Source: Adiantum capillus-veneris (Eukaryota > Streptophyta > Polypodiopsida > Polypodiales > Pteridaceae). From it: a stretch of 64,000 nucleotides of DNA. Location of the stretch: the NCBI GenBank assembly GCA_014529385.2, contig CM043950.1, forward strand, positions 64,252,935 through 64,316,934, written 5' to 3'. Below the pieces are notes generated by a model that did not search any database, was not told where the DNA came from, and worked only from the letters and a program-made list of their open reading frames with translations. The translations under genes were made by a program, and so were the position numbers. Shown here in pieces: positions 48,475 through 59,036 of this stretch. The first letter of the stretch is position 1, and every line of letters begins with the position of its first letter.

Positions 48475-49436
48475 TGTTGAAAGGACGCCCTTTCAACAAC
48501 GTTTCCACAAAGATTCCATTAAGATTCCTCAAAGATTTTGTAAAGATTCCACATGAAGATGGTGATGAAGTAATGAAGATGAAGATGGATGCTGCAACAT
48601 GAAGATACGAGTTCATGGACGTCATCGAATATCCCGTTATTATTATTTTGAGCCATTACGGCCACTTTTGTAATGTTTACGGGAACCTCATATTTTAAAT
48701 CGGCACTTGTATTTTGGCCACAAATGCTTGTATAATGAGTAAAGCTAACTCAATTTCTTGTAATTAAGCTCTGTAGAAGCCTAGGAACAATGCAAGTCAT
48801 TTGGCCGGACTTTAGGTTTTAAGGCTTGGTATATAAGCTGAAACCTAAGGCTTTGTAAAAAACACATTACGTTATCTCAATTAATATACAGTCGTGGGTT
48901 CTGCAACACACAGTAGTGAGCGTCACACACACACACACACCATCGCGCACACTAATCACATTGCAGATTTGAGAGTAGGAGCATGTTAGCATCGAGGAGC
49001 TCTCCGCGTCGACACAAGCAATGCAAGCTGAGGACCACATCTCGAGCCCGCCTGCTACGAGCTATATTTGGTCTTAAGTACCTCAAACGACATCCGTTCT
49101 GAATGATCGAGTAGTCGTTAGAATCAGGGCGACAAGCTCTTCGTGTTGATATCTTTGTAGATCAGTTTCGGACACTTTGGAAATTGTTGTTTTGAGTCTA
49201 TCGCGACAGCGATTAGAGATCTTACAGTTATGTTTTTCAGGGTTTAGGTGTTTCACCATATAGGATATGTCCTTGTGAGTCTTGCCCTCCGATTTCAAGT
49301 CATTTTTATATGATTTGAGACTGTTTCGAGCTTGTAGTGTTTCGTAGGATGCGTTGTTTGTTTCTTTGCTTTATGGTAGTGTTGTGGTAGGATTAGTGAC
49401 TGTAGAGTGTTGTTCGTGTCTGGCTCAGGGTTGACA
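48475..49436 (+). repeat. Plus-oriented LTR inserted in gag of element C
   Basis: 962 bp with TGTTG...TTGACA ends and a TATATAAG box at 48830-48837. It splits the gag region: the 49425-50464 part lies on one side and the capsid part from 48470 down on the other. No internal element sequence accompanies it, so it is probably a solo LTR. I do not see a clean target duplication (AACGC against ACCCA). Its length, ends and TATA setting resemble the LTR at 51965-52898. Confidence 0.6.
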
Positions 49437-50464
49437 ACCCAGAGATTTCCTCCATGCCCTAATCGGATCAGCTACGTCCTCGGATTGACAGTTTGTTGGT
49501 CTGTGTTCTCGCTGTTCTCCATCGTCCATCGTGGCGAACCCGCTAACAAACGTCTGTTGTCGGTTAGAATGTGAGGTCGTGTCATAATCTTCTGAAAATG
49601 GATTTTTTGACTTGCTAGGGACGTAGGTGAACCTTGGAACCTCTTTGGGGGCATATGTTGATGCTTCTGGAACTGTTGCCTTTTCTACCTCCTCTGGGAG
49701 AATACGTTTGTATTCTCGCTTGTACCTATCAACAGAAACAATATCCTTCCCCATAGCAATTTCATAAGAGAATAAGTAAAGAACCTTGTCTTTGCTTAAT
49801 TCGTTTGGGTAGGGTTCTTTGCATCGAAAGTAAGAGACTATTCCCTCGCTCTCATGCTTGAAAATTCCCACATTCTCATTATAGGTTGAGACCCTGATTG
49901 TTTTCTTATCATACATAAAAAGAGCTCCGGGTCGATCAATGTTTGGAGGCGATTCTTGAGTTTCTAAAACCATTTTCCCTTTTGCCACGTTATCTCCATA
50001 TCTATTGTAATCCTCAGGGTTACTAACTATCACATAGTAGTTCCCCTTTTCGTCTCGAAATCTATCTCCATCATCATAGACTCCAATTATTTTCAGGTTC
50101 TTTCTTCAATACAAATACCGTACTTGCGTCCTCGATAGTCAGAATAAACTAGGGCTCCCCTAGAGTTTGTTCCTTCTAAGAAGATTATAGTAAACTTGGA
50201 ATTGTTCAAAGGATTTAGGGAGGTGCTTCCTCTTGGCATTGGTCCTTCATTGGAGAAACCTCCTAGCTGTTGACTACCCATCATGAAGACGGACTTGTCT
50301 GATGAAGTGTCAGTATCACTACCCTCCTCAATAATCGGTGCTAGTGGATCTAGCCTTGCCTGAGTTACACTCTCCTCGGTGGACACTAAGCTCCCTTGAT
50401 CACCTGTCACCTTTTGATCTCTAAGAATGTGTCTTCCTGATCTTAAATTCATCAAACTTAGCAA
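49425..50464 (-). pseudogene. N-terminal gag segment of element C
   Basis: Two open parts, 50464-50093 and 50033-49425. The first starts near MNLRSGRHI, a common beginning of plant Ty3 gag proteins. The second has a folded-looking domain (YNRYGDNVAKGKMVLE, GALFMYDKKTIRVSTY, SDYRGRKYG in the first) that I do not recognise. It ends in ADPIRAWRKSLG where the LTR insertion begins. Frames are shifted near 50060-50093. Confidence 0.6.
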
Positions 50465-50870
50465 TACAATTTAACACAAATCAAACCACTCACCTGGCAA
50501 AGGATCAGTTTTCGCACAACTTCTTGCTTTGCTGTTGAATACATGTACACAAGCGTTTCATTTCGGCAATCAAATCAAAGCATTTAACCGCTAGAGGCGG
50601 TCTTAGTAATGATTGCTATAGCTGGAGGTTTAACCTCAACCACTACTGTATTTTATACATTTCGGATGTTCTTGATTAGGTCTGCTAATCTGGAACTGTA
50701 CTTCCCTCAGATGTTGGTCAATTTACATGGACAGTCTTAATTCCGTCTTTGCTCCGTCAAAAGGTCAAACGAGGTCCAATTTCACTTCTGAAAGAAGTTC
50801 TGGAACTCTTAAGTCAAATGGAACATCACTGTATGTCCTCAGTCAGTTTTTCACTTCACTAAGCCCCTGT

Positions 50871-51737
50871 AGACATCCTATGCGTAAGATGTCTCCTGCT
50901 TTGTTTTGCCTGGTTTTTTCACTATAGATTCTCCTTGATGTGCTGAGTCCACAGCTGTTTTTACTTTTTGAATTGGACATCTATAAGCTGGTCAATTGAT
51001 CAAAAATCTATTACAGCAGCCTGATGCTGCTCTGACCAGTCAAATCCACTCCAATTTGGACCAAAATTGACTAGGAGGCTTGCCTCAGGCTATACAACAC
51101 CCTGCTATACGTACAGTCAGTTTTTGGCTTCACTTTCATGCATTAGACATTCTACATGTAGCATGTCTAACTGCTCAAAATGGATTCAAATGCAAAGCAC
51201 AGACTCCCTTTAAGGTACTGATCACTTTGGTATGCTCAAAGCTGGGTTTGGAGTGCCAAATCACACAGAACACATCCTACACGTAGGATGTCTATATGGC
51301 CTGCTTGACCCCAAACTTGAGCCACAACTTCCCCTTGATGTCAGCAACTCAGTGCTATGCTTAGATTTTGGTTTGGATTTCAAAAGACCCCAATTTTAGT
51401 TGTCCTAGCCTTTTTCAGTCAAAAATGCTAAAGTCTGCTTAGAACCCAATTTTCTCACCCAATTGAGATGAAACCTTTCTCAAGCACTCAATAAATCATG
51501 CAGATCATGCCCATGCAACCATCCTATCGTTTTGGTCTTAAAATAATGCCTTGGTACAATTTGGGTAGGATGTCTGGAGATTTCTGTCTATCTGGCCTTA
51601 TCCGGTCATATGGTCAAATTTCCACTTTCCAGGTGCATGAAAATAGGATAAAACCTACCTTCTGAACACATTGGTCAACACAAAATTTCAAAATTTCCAC
51701 CCGATCACCCTGAAGACATTCTACGCGTAGGATGTCT
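50871..51737 (-). repeat. Four spaced 24-bp palindromes in the leader of element C
   Basis: Copies at 50871-50894, 51145-51168, 51270-51293 and 51714-51737. The half-site is AGACATCCTACG or AGACATTCTACG, so the dyad differs from that of A at the same position in both halves. The copy at 51145 has CATG at the centre instead of CGCG and is still symmetrical there. Distances are 274, 125 and 444 bp, compared with 283, 134 and 569 (285 plus 284) in A. The series lies between the LTR and gag. Confidence 0.9.
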
Positions 51738-51964
51738 CCTGGCTTAAAATGTAATTTCTTCCCAACAGAAATTCTCATGATGCTCTGTAGCTCTCTCAGA
51801 AACACTCACAGAAACTTTTGAACTTCACTTCAGCTTTCAAACACTCTTTTCCGTCTTTTACAACCTTGTGATGAACTTAACAGCAAGTATAACATGCATG
51901 AAGTGCTCTAGATCATAAATCATGATGTCCTACTTACCCTACTCCTACTCATCATATGAGATGG

Positions 51965-52898
51965 TGTTAAGGCGGTTACGCCGCTAGCGGAAGCTAAATA
52001 GCGAGAACTCAACCAACAACAGAATTTGTCAGACGAGGACGAAGCTTGACCCGCAGGCGCATGGAAACAACTAGGTGGGTGTCAAATCACCTACTCGACC
52101 TTCTAATGACAATCACTACTAAGGAAATCAAATCTAAGTTCTAAAATACGCAAGTGACTGAAATCCGTACTACGAACGAATGCTATACGAAACAGGATCT
52201 AGAATCATTGAATCGATCTCAAACTCAAGGGGAAGTCTATACACTAGGTAAGAACAACACCCTAAAGACTTGAACTGCAAAATCAACCTATAACCACTCC
52301 GTGCGGTAAACGCGTATGAAGACAGGCCGAAAATTACAGGTGACCGAAACTTGACCCCGATGGTACTAATGTGTAGCTCTACTCGTTGTGGTTCTATAGA
52401 TATGCTGCACGCTCTATTCCGACACATGAGTTGGAAGAAAACTCACACCGAAGCTCATAGGAACTTACCACACGTAGAAGCCGATAGCGCGCACTCTTGG
52501 TATCTGTGCGTAGCTCTCACCATTGCTAACACAATGGCGGTGTCGCTTCTCCAATGGCGGCCCCGTAGCTCGCGTAGCAAGAAGATAAGACTCTCTCTCT
52601 CTCTCTCTCAGACACAGTCACGGTGCTCAAAAACTCTCCTTGATTAATAATTGAATCTCCCTTTAGGTTACAAAACTTTGGCTTATATACCTCAGCCTTG
52701 GAGGTGAGAACATCTCTAATTATTTACATCAGCAGGTGAAATTACGTCGGAATTACAAGCTGGAAACTCAATTGAGTCCCGTTACTTAATGAATGGCTCA
52801 AATCAAAATTAATATCGGAAAGACATTTATTACAATCAATGGTTACAAAATGATGGGTGTGAGCAAAAATGCGGGTGTGATCCTCTGCTGGCTCAACA
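51965..52898 (-). repeat. LTR shared by elements A (as 3' LTR) and C (as 5' LTR)
   Basis: 934 bp; minus strand TGTTGAGCC ... CGCCTTAACA, with TGTT/AACA ends. A polypurine tract (52899-52910) adjoins its start and the leader of element C follows its end. TATATAAGC lies at 52682-52691 on the minus strand, followed downstream by a short (AG)n tract. I did not find a TGG primer-binding site right after it. No second copy is in the window. Confidence 0.7.
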
Positions 52899-52910
52899 CT
52901 CCCCCCCTCC
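52899..52910 (-). other. Polypurine tract of element A
   Basis: Minus strand GGAGGGGGGGAG directly before the LTR start TGTTGAGCC. This is the normal position for the plus-strand primer and defines the LTR as 3'. Confidence 0.75.
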
Positions 52911-52947
52911 ACGTTCATGTCGTCCCTGACATGACTTTGAGGCTTGA

Positions 52948-55900
52948 TCAATAGAGTCCTGTCGTCTTGAGCATCTGCAAATGTGATTCGTAGCGTAGGT
53001 TGCCGATGGTCAAGGTTGGGCCGAATATTTTGCTTTCGTGAGTGAAAAAGCCGGTGTAGAAAGCTTCTTCGAATGTTTGCATGTGGAAGCTAGGCAAAAA
53101 CATAATTCTTTGGTATAAGAGATGTAACACCTTTGGTGATGGCTGCAAAGAAAGATCATACATCATATCTTTCACTGTGTCGGCCGTCGATAGTAGACTC
53201 GAGGTCGTAGCTTTGAGGTCGTAGCTTTATCTAGCGCGAACACTTCAATGCATGCTAAGAGAGTCCTGCAGATTTTCTTTAGCATCTGACACGAAAGGTC
53301 AGGAGAGCCAGTAAAGAGTTTGATGGTGCCCGTTAGGGTTTTCACCATGTAGGCTTTACCTATTCTCTCTCCTTCCTTTGGTCCTGGCATCCTGGGATAA
53401 TTAAGCCAATTTGGCTTCTTTTCTGCAATCCTGCCATGCTCTTTCCAGTTTCTGACTCTCGGCACCGGGCAGAAGGTTGCATCCTCCCGAATCTCCTTTG
53501 GAGCCTCTACCAAGTAGATGAGGTAGGCTGGGTATTTGTTCAGCCAACCTTTCCTCCATCTAGGTTGAGAATCTACAATCTTCTTTGATTGTTCATCCTT
53601 TGTGATGTCGCCTTCATAAAGAGCGACATACTGCTCCTCCTCTATTCTCTTTTTCGTCTTTATCACTTCAAATTTCATCAGAGGGAAAGGCAGGCTGGGT
53701 TGCATCCACTCTTCATGGAGCACTTTTGTGTCTAAACCTTGAAGTCTAATGGAGATGAGAAGTCTCCTTTCCCATTCCATTTCCACCTTGGCACTTTCCT
53801 CTGTTGACTTTTCTATTTGGTCCTGGAGCCTTTGTTCTTCTCCTTCAGAGATTCCTGAAGTCGAGGACACTTCTTGAACTGGGGCTGGATCTTTGATTGT
53901 GGTTGCCTCTCCAGTTTCTGGTAGCTCTATGGCTGCTCCCCCTTCTTCTTCTTGTGGTGGATCTGTTTCTCTTCTTTGTTGCTCTTGGAGGTCTTGGAGC
54001 TGTTTGCGGAGGGCCTCATTTTCTTTCCTTAGTGTTTGGTTTTCTGATGTGAGCCTCTCCTCTGCAGCCAATGATCCCTCCGCCATGTGCAATCTTTGCA
54101 CTTGCTCTAACCTCAGTTCTCTTTGCAGACTTCTGACCTGATCTTCCAGAGCTGGTACGAGGGCTCCCTCTTGTTCTGTTCCTGCTCTGCTAGCTCTAGG
54201 GGTGGTTCTGAGTCTCATGATTGTCCTTTCTTGAAGTTCGACTCTTTCCCTTAGCTCAATGAGCTCATCCTTGGCTGCCTCCAGCTCATCTTCTATTCGC
54301 TCCTTTGCTTCCTATGACCTTGTTACCTCTCTTGAAGCTTCGGCTAGTTGGAGTATCAAGCCGTCCCTCTCGTTTTCTGCATCGTAGAGTGATGCTTTAT
54401 GACTTTCAGATTCAGTCATAGCATTCTCTAACTTCTTCTGCAACTCTGCTTCCTTTTGTTTTGCTGTCTCAAGTGCTACTTCCTTTGCTCTGGATCTTTC
54501 TTTAATCTTGATGAGCAGTTCATGCACCATGTGCATGTCTTTTTCATCTTCATCTGTCAACTTGACAGCTCTTTGTGCCACCACCTCCAATAGCTTCGGC
54601 TCGACCATTTTTTCTTCATTTTCCATTGTACCCTTTGTCTTTTCTTTCGTCCCTTTCCGATCATCTTGTTTCCGTAGGGATATCCCATAAACTGCCTCCA
54701 GGGCCTCTTCTTCACTGTATCCGATCGCTACTAGATCCTCATAATCATCTTTCTTTTGCTGAACTGGATCTATCTCCTTTTCCTTGGTCCCGGCCTCCGG
54801 CTTTTCCATAATTTCTGTTTCTATTTCTATTGTGGTTTTCTCCACAATAATTTCCATCTTCTTCGGGCTTGGTACAACAGTAAAAGAGGGCTGATTGTCT
54901 TCAGTCACCTTGGCTTTCCCTTTGTTTGCTTGCCTTACTGTCTCTTTAGGTTCAGTAGACTCATCTATTTTTTTCTTCCCCTTGTCGTCCTTTTGCAGCT
55001 CAGCTTTTAAAAGCTGCACTTCCTCTTCAGTATAAGGCTCGACAGGTTGCTGCTCCAGTATGGCCTCTGACTCCTCATAAGCTCTAATATATTGATCATA
55101 TTGATCAACATGTGGCCTGGCTGAGCTGGTTCCGACTTTACTGGGGTCTGGCACCCACATTTCTTCGAAGTCCCCCTTTAGAGCTCTTTCCGCTCTAAAC
55201 TGCTCCACCAGCCTTTCCATTCTTGCGGCTTTTTGACTTTTGGTTTGCTTGGGATCGGCCTTCTTCTTCACTTTCTTCTTGAGCGGCTCGTCCACGGCCT
55301 CCTCAGGTTCTTAAACTATTTCTAGTTTTCGGCGTGCTCTTGTGGACGCCCTCTTGGATACTTCTTGCTGTTCTTCCTCCTCATCGGCTTCTCTAAGCCA
55401 CTCATTCTGGGAGGGAATCTGTGGCCCTTGATCCCTAGCTCCAATAGCTTCATAAGCTATTCTTGTTAGGATTTCTCCTCCTCCTATGTACTTTGGTTTC
55501 TGGTTGTGCATGGCGATTACTTGCTCGTGGATGTATTGAGCATAGTTCACCTCTTTTGGCATGTTGCTCTTCAGTGCCCATGTGATGGTTGTCGCAATGG
55601 CATGGGGTGGTGCAGTATACTTCTGCGGTCTTTTACTGCACACATGGAAAAACTGGTTGTATAATCGGCAAAGGGTTGCCGCTCGTTGATCTGCCATATC
55701 TGCGTAGGTTGTATTTTGTTTCTTTGATCCATAGACCTCTATGGCCTCCCTTCTTTCTCTGACAGAACTCCCTTTGTTGTGCAGCTTCAATGCATCTGCA
55801 ATGAGCTGTGGAGTGATCTGTACTTCAACTGTTTCTCCATCCATGGCTGTCAACGTGGCTTTCCCATCCTTCTGAATGGATGTTGCCAACTCATACACTC

Positions 55901-56219
55901 TTCTTGTGTCTACACCTGATGGTCTCGAGGTGAAGAACCTGTGTAAGTCAGCCTTTTCCAGGTATCTGCTTATGTTCTCTGATCTGCTATAATCCACTAA
56001 TTCTCGTGGGATCATAGGTACATCGACCGATTGCCCTTGAGGATCTCTGAAAGTCCCCTGGTAGATCTTTATTCCCTCTTTTTCTAGTACTGCTTCCTCC
56101 ACCCAAGTCTTGGTTGGCTTGAGGGTTTCTGTTGGAATATCAAAAGGTTCTGCCTCTGCAAGAGCATCCTTGATGGTTGGTCTTTTTCTCTTAGTTGCCG
56201 ATGACTTAGCGGAATCCAT
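52948..56219 (-). pseudogene. ORF X, right copy: ~1,090-codon coiled-coil protein of element A, with nonsense codons
   Basis: Open segments 56219-55311, 55295-54312, 54218-53172 and 53175-52948. Breaks: a TAA at 55311-55313 (TCA in the left arm), a TAG at 54312-54314 (CAG in the left arm), and a 14-bp tandem duplication near 53192-53220 that shifts the frame. The N-terminal third looks globular and helical (QITPQLIADALKLHNKG, ADQRAATLCRLYNQFFHV, EILTRIAYEAIGA). A strongly charged region follows, then a long heptad-type coiled coil (about 54560-53950), then a globular C-terminus with Trp-rich RWRKGWLNKYPAYLIYLVE. There is no signal peptide or membrane segment, so it is not a typical envelope. 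It lies in the envelope position. Weak likeness to plant-transposon-protein domains is inference. Confidence 0.8.
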
Positions 56220-56385
56220 GGATCCTGTAACTCCAATTACAGAAGTTAGCGTCTTTTTAGTACTGAAAGCCGAAATGAAGCTTTTAACTATTCAAATGAC
56301 TTGAAAATTGAAACATGAGCTATTCAGGGCCTAAGGATGCAATGTAGGTGAAAAAATATGCAAACTGGGCTCAAAAACATGCTTG

Positions 56386-57395
56386 AGACATCATACGCGT
56401 ATGATGTCTTTTGTGTCAGAATGACTTCATATTGGTTGTGCTTGTAGCTGATAGTGTATACATGAGTGTCATATGCTTGGATTTGAGTTTGGATACCATT
56501 TGGTCAAGTTTTGGCCAGTCCAGTCCAGTTCAGGCTCTTGGCAAAATTTTGAAAGGGAAATGGATTTTATGATCCAAATTGGATAAAACTTGGTGGATTA
56601 CTTTCAAATGGCATGTAGAACACTTCTGTTTGGTGGTTGAAGCCCTGAGGTGCCAAAATCACATAGTGAGACATCATACGCGCATGATGTCTTTTAGTGC
56701 ATTTTTGGACCAATTTTCTCTATAAGCTTGGATTCGGCTTTAGATAGGCTTATTTAGTGGATTTATGAAGTTTGGATAGATTTGGGCTAAAAATGGCTCT
56801 GGAGACATCATACACGTATGATGTCTTTTTCATCAATTTTTCATGGGATTGGTTCTGTGGACTCTCCATGTGCTAGTGAAGGACTGTTTATACTCAAATC
56901 TTGGTTTGGACTTGAATATGTTGGATTTGGGACAAAACTAGGCTTTGTATGAAGGATTTTCTCTTAATTGGGCTAATGGGGTGATCCACTTGACCAAATG
57001 GTTCCAAACTTCATATGTAGCATGTATTAGATATATATAATGGATGTATGATGACAAATGAGCATTTTTGGCTCTGTAAGTGCAAATAGACATTATACGC
57101 GTATGATGTCTTTTGTGTCAAAATGGTGCTTTTTGATTCCAGATAGCTTGTAGATGTGTTAATCAACAATCCTACAAAGTTTCAATGAGTTTGGAGTTAT
57201 TTTGACAAAATTAGGACCAAAAATCAATTTTATGGCCTACTTTGCGTCTTTTTGGTTTTCCTTGAGTTTTCTAACTCCAATTCTCATGATACTTGGTTCA
57301 TAGGATGTGATTAACATGTGGAATGAGGCTATGCACTCAAATGTTGAAATGAATGTGAAAATCATGCTGTGAGACATCATACGCGTATGATGTCT
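56386..57395 (-). repeat. Five spaced 24-bp palindromes upstream of ORF X (right arm)
   Basis: Copies at 56386-56409, 56669-56692, 56803-56826, 57088-57111 and 57372-57395. Three carry one mismatch each (56669, 56803, 57088). Distances are 283, 134, 285 and 284 bp, matching the left arm in mirror order. The mismatches are mostly at the CpG or A/T positions near the centre. Confidence 0.95.
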
Positions 57396-59000
57396 TTTCT
57401 TGAAATGTTGGTCTTTTTGTGCAAAGAATGCTTTGTGCTAGTGCCCTAAGCCCTGCTAACTAGTTTTCAACTTAAAAAGTCATCAGTTTAGCTAAAAAGC
57501 CCCCTTATAGGCATTTCAGTCTCCGAAGTCGTCTTTTTGCCTTGGAGTTGAATTTCTTCAACTTTTCTTCTTGAGAGTTGCATTTCCAGCTCATTGGATA
57601 TGTTGCGAAGCCATCCAGTTGGTTGGACTTGACTTTGGCTCCCCGTTCTCCATCTTTATCCATTTGGTTGCTCGAAAGCGTCTTTTTCACCATCGGTAAG
57701 TGAATCAGCTTTCTTTTGGGTTTTGCTTGCAAACATAAGTCATCCATGTAGAGTTGAAACTGCTCGTGAAGTTTCATGTCATTTGGTCGTCAATTTTAGC
57801 TGTTATGCCAAAATGACGCTTTGTGTGTCCACAGCCGAATCGGTTGTTCCGACCTACTTTTGGTGATCCAAACCTGGAGATACTCCATGGTTGCATTGCC
57901 CTCGATGTTGTTAAGCTTCTTGAGAAGTTTGGTGTCGTTCCGACAACTTTTTTCTGATTGCCTCTTGCAGGCTCTGTTGACCTAGGGTTTTTCCAGTCGT
58001 TCTTTCTCGAGCTTTGAGTGCTAGAAACTCATCTCCTATACTAGGGTAACCCACCTCTAAGTTCTTGCAAGGTTTGGTTAGGCGGTTGTGCCCCTACCTA
58101 GCGTTCCTCCCCATTCCCCGTCTGCTCTTGTTTCTTGGTTTTGGTGAGTTTTCGCGACAAAAGTTAACGATAAGCATCAAAAGCTTATGGCAACGAGTCT
58201 ACCTCTCATGTCTGGTGTCCTCTGAGCTCTCGTAGCAGTCGTAGAAGGCGGTAGAAGGCCGGATGCTCCTTTGTGCTCTTTGCTCTCTCCAAGAAGGTAA
58301 TAGTGGAAATGAGCTTGATAGTGAAGTGAAAAATACTTAACTTCGGGCTTCCCGGATCACTTGTTACCAAATTTGACATGTGCTCCTATCTCGTCGTGAA
58401 ATGCACTTTAGGATTTGAAATTTCTCAATTTGGACTCCGTTTGACCTGTTTCTGAGAAATCTGTCCACTTTGCCAAAATGCTGTCATTTCGGGCTTTCCG
58501 TAACTTTTTCAGAATTGTACCCAATTTTTATCCTGGGTTTCCCTTGTCATGAGGATCATCACCGTCTATTCTTTTCTTTTTTCCGATCTCATTTCACCTG
58601 CTTTTTTTATTTTTCTTTTACTTTTATTAAGAAAATCATAAAAAATAAAGGAAAATAGCAAATTGAAGCCAAAAAATTCCAAACATACATGATAAATAGC
58701 TGGTAACCCTGTGTATATGAATATACACTTCTTTGTGATTTCTGGACTTGGATTACCACTTTTTTCCACTTTTTAGCTCCAAAAACACTCTTATTTAGTG
58801 ATATTTATACATATAGAGACCCAAATTCATCATTTGATCTCTTCTTGTTGCAAAACAAGGTATATAAGGGCATAAATATTATCAATATCCGCAATCAAAC
58901 ATAAAAAATTGCAAAATCATGTAAAACACTGCCCTTGTAATATAATTTTTGTTTTTCTTTGTTTTTTTCCGCTTGTAGCTGCTTTGTAGCTCCTGTATAC
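57396..59000 (-). other. Spacer between the internal polypurine tract and the palindromes, element A
   Basis: About 1.6 kb with no convincing gene apart from the 90-codon ORF at 57505-57777. The part 57830-58999 is recognisably related to 39240-40377 of element C, including phrases around CTACCTCTCATGTCTGG and AATAGTGGAAATGAGC. It could be mistaken for an LTR because a polypurine tract precedes it, but it has no TG...CA ends and no second copy around the element. Confidence 0.55.
57505..57777 (-). CDS. Small basic ORF in the A-family spacer, right copy
   Basis: 90 codons, same length and same KAKRRLRRLKCL tail as the left-arm copy at 757-1029. Unknown function. Differences between the copies are mainly amino-acid changing, so coding constraint is not evident. 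Confidence 0.25.
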   Translation of the reverse strand: MKLHEQFQLYMDDLCLQAKPKRKLIHLPMVKKTLSSNQMDKDGERGAKVKSNQLDGFATYPMSWKCNSQEEKLKKFNSKAKRRLRRLKCL

Positions 59001-59036
59001 CTCCCCCCCTCCTAGTCTGAGTCCTCCCGGACGACT
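59001..59036 (-). other. Internal polypurine tract of element A
   Basis: Minus strand TAGGAGGGGGGGAG with a conserved block before it that overlaps the TAG stop of the second retropepsin ORF. Matches 40378-40412 in element C. Confidence 0.65.

Larger units (their letters stand above)
39240..52898 (-). mobile_element. Element C: decayed A-family Ty3 element, 3' truncated
   Basis: Minus-strand order: LTR 52898-51965, leader with four palindromes, gag N-terminus (50464-49425), a plus-oriented LTR insertion (48475-49436), rest of gag with zinc knuckles, protease, RT, RNase H, integrase with a deletion, second retropepsin, internal polypurine tract (40390-40378) and spacer homologous to 57830-58999 of element A. 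Its ORF X, 3' polypurine tract and 3' LTR are missing. Stops and frameshifts occur throughout, so it is older than A. Confidence 0.75.
53190..58532 (-). repeat. Right arm of the 5.3-kb inverted repeat
   Basis: Reverse complement of 1-5331. Here the sequence continues naturally past 53190 into the rest of ORF X and past 58532 toward pol, so this arm is the more original context and the left arm is the truncated copy. Confidence 0.93.

Noticed and set aside
52948-56219. ORF X as a retroviral-type envelope
   Set aside because: It is in the right place but shows no signal peptide, no membrane segment and no Cys-rich ectodomain; most of it is coiled coil and charged.
57396-59000. Spacer of element A as an LTR starting at the purine tract
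   Set aside because: It has no TG...CA ends, no second copy around the element, and element C has a different LTR upstream of its gag; an internal spacer fits better, though not with certainty.
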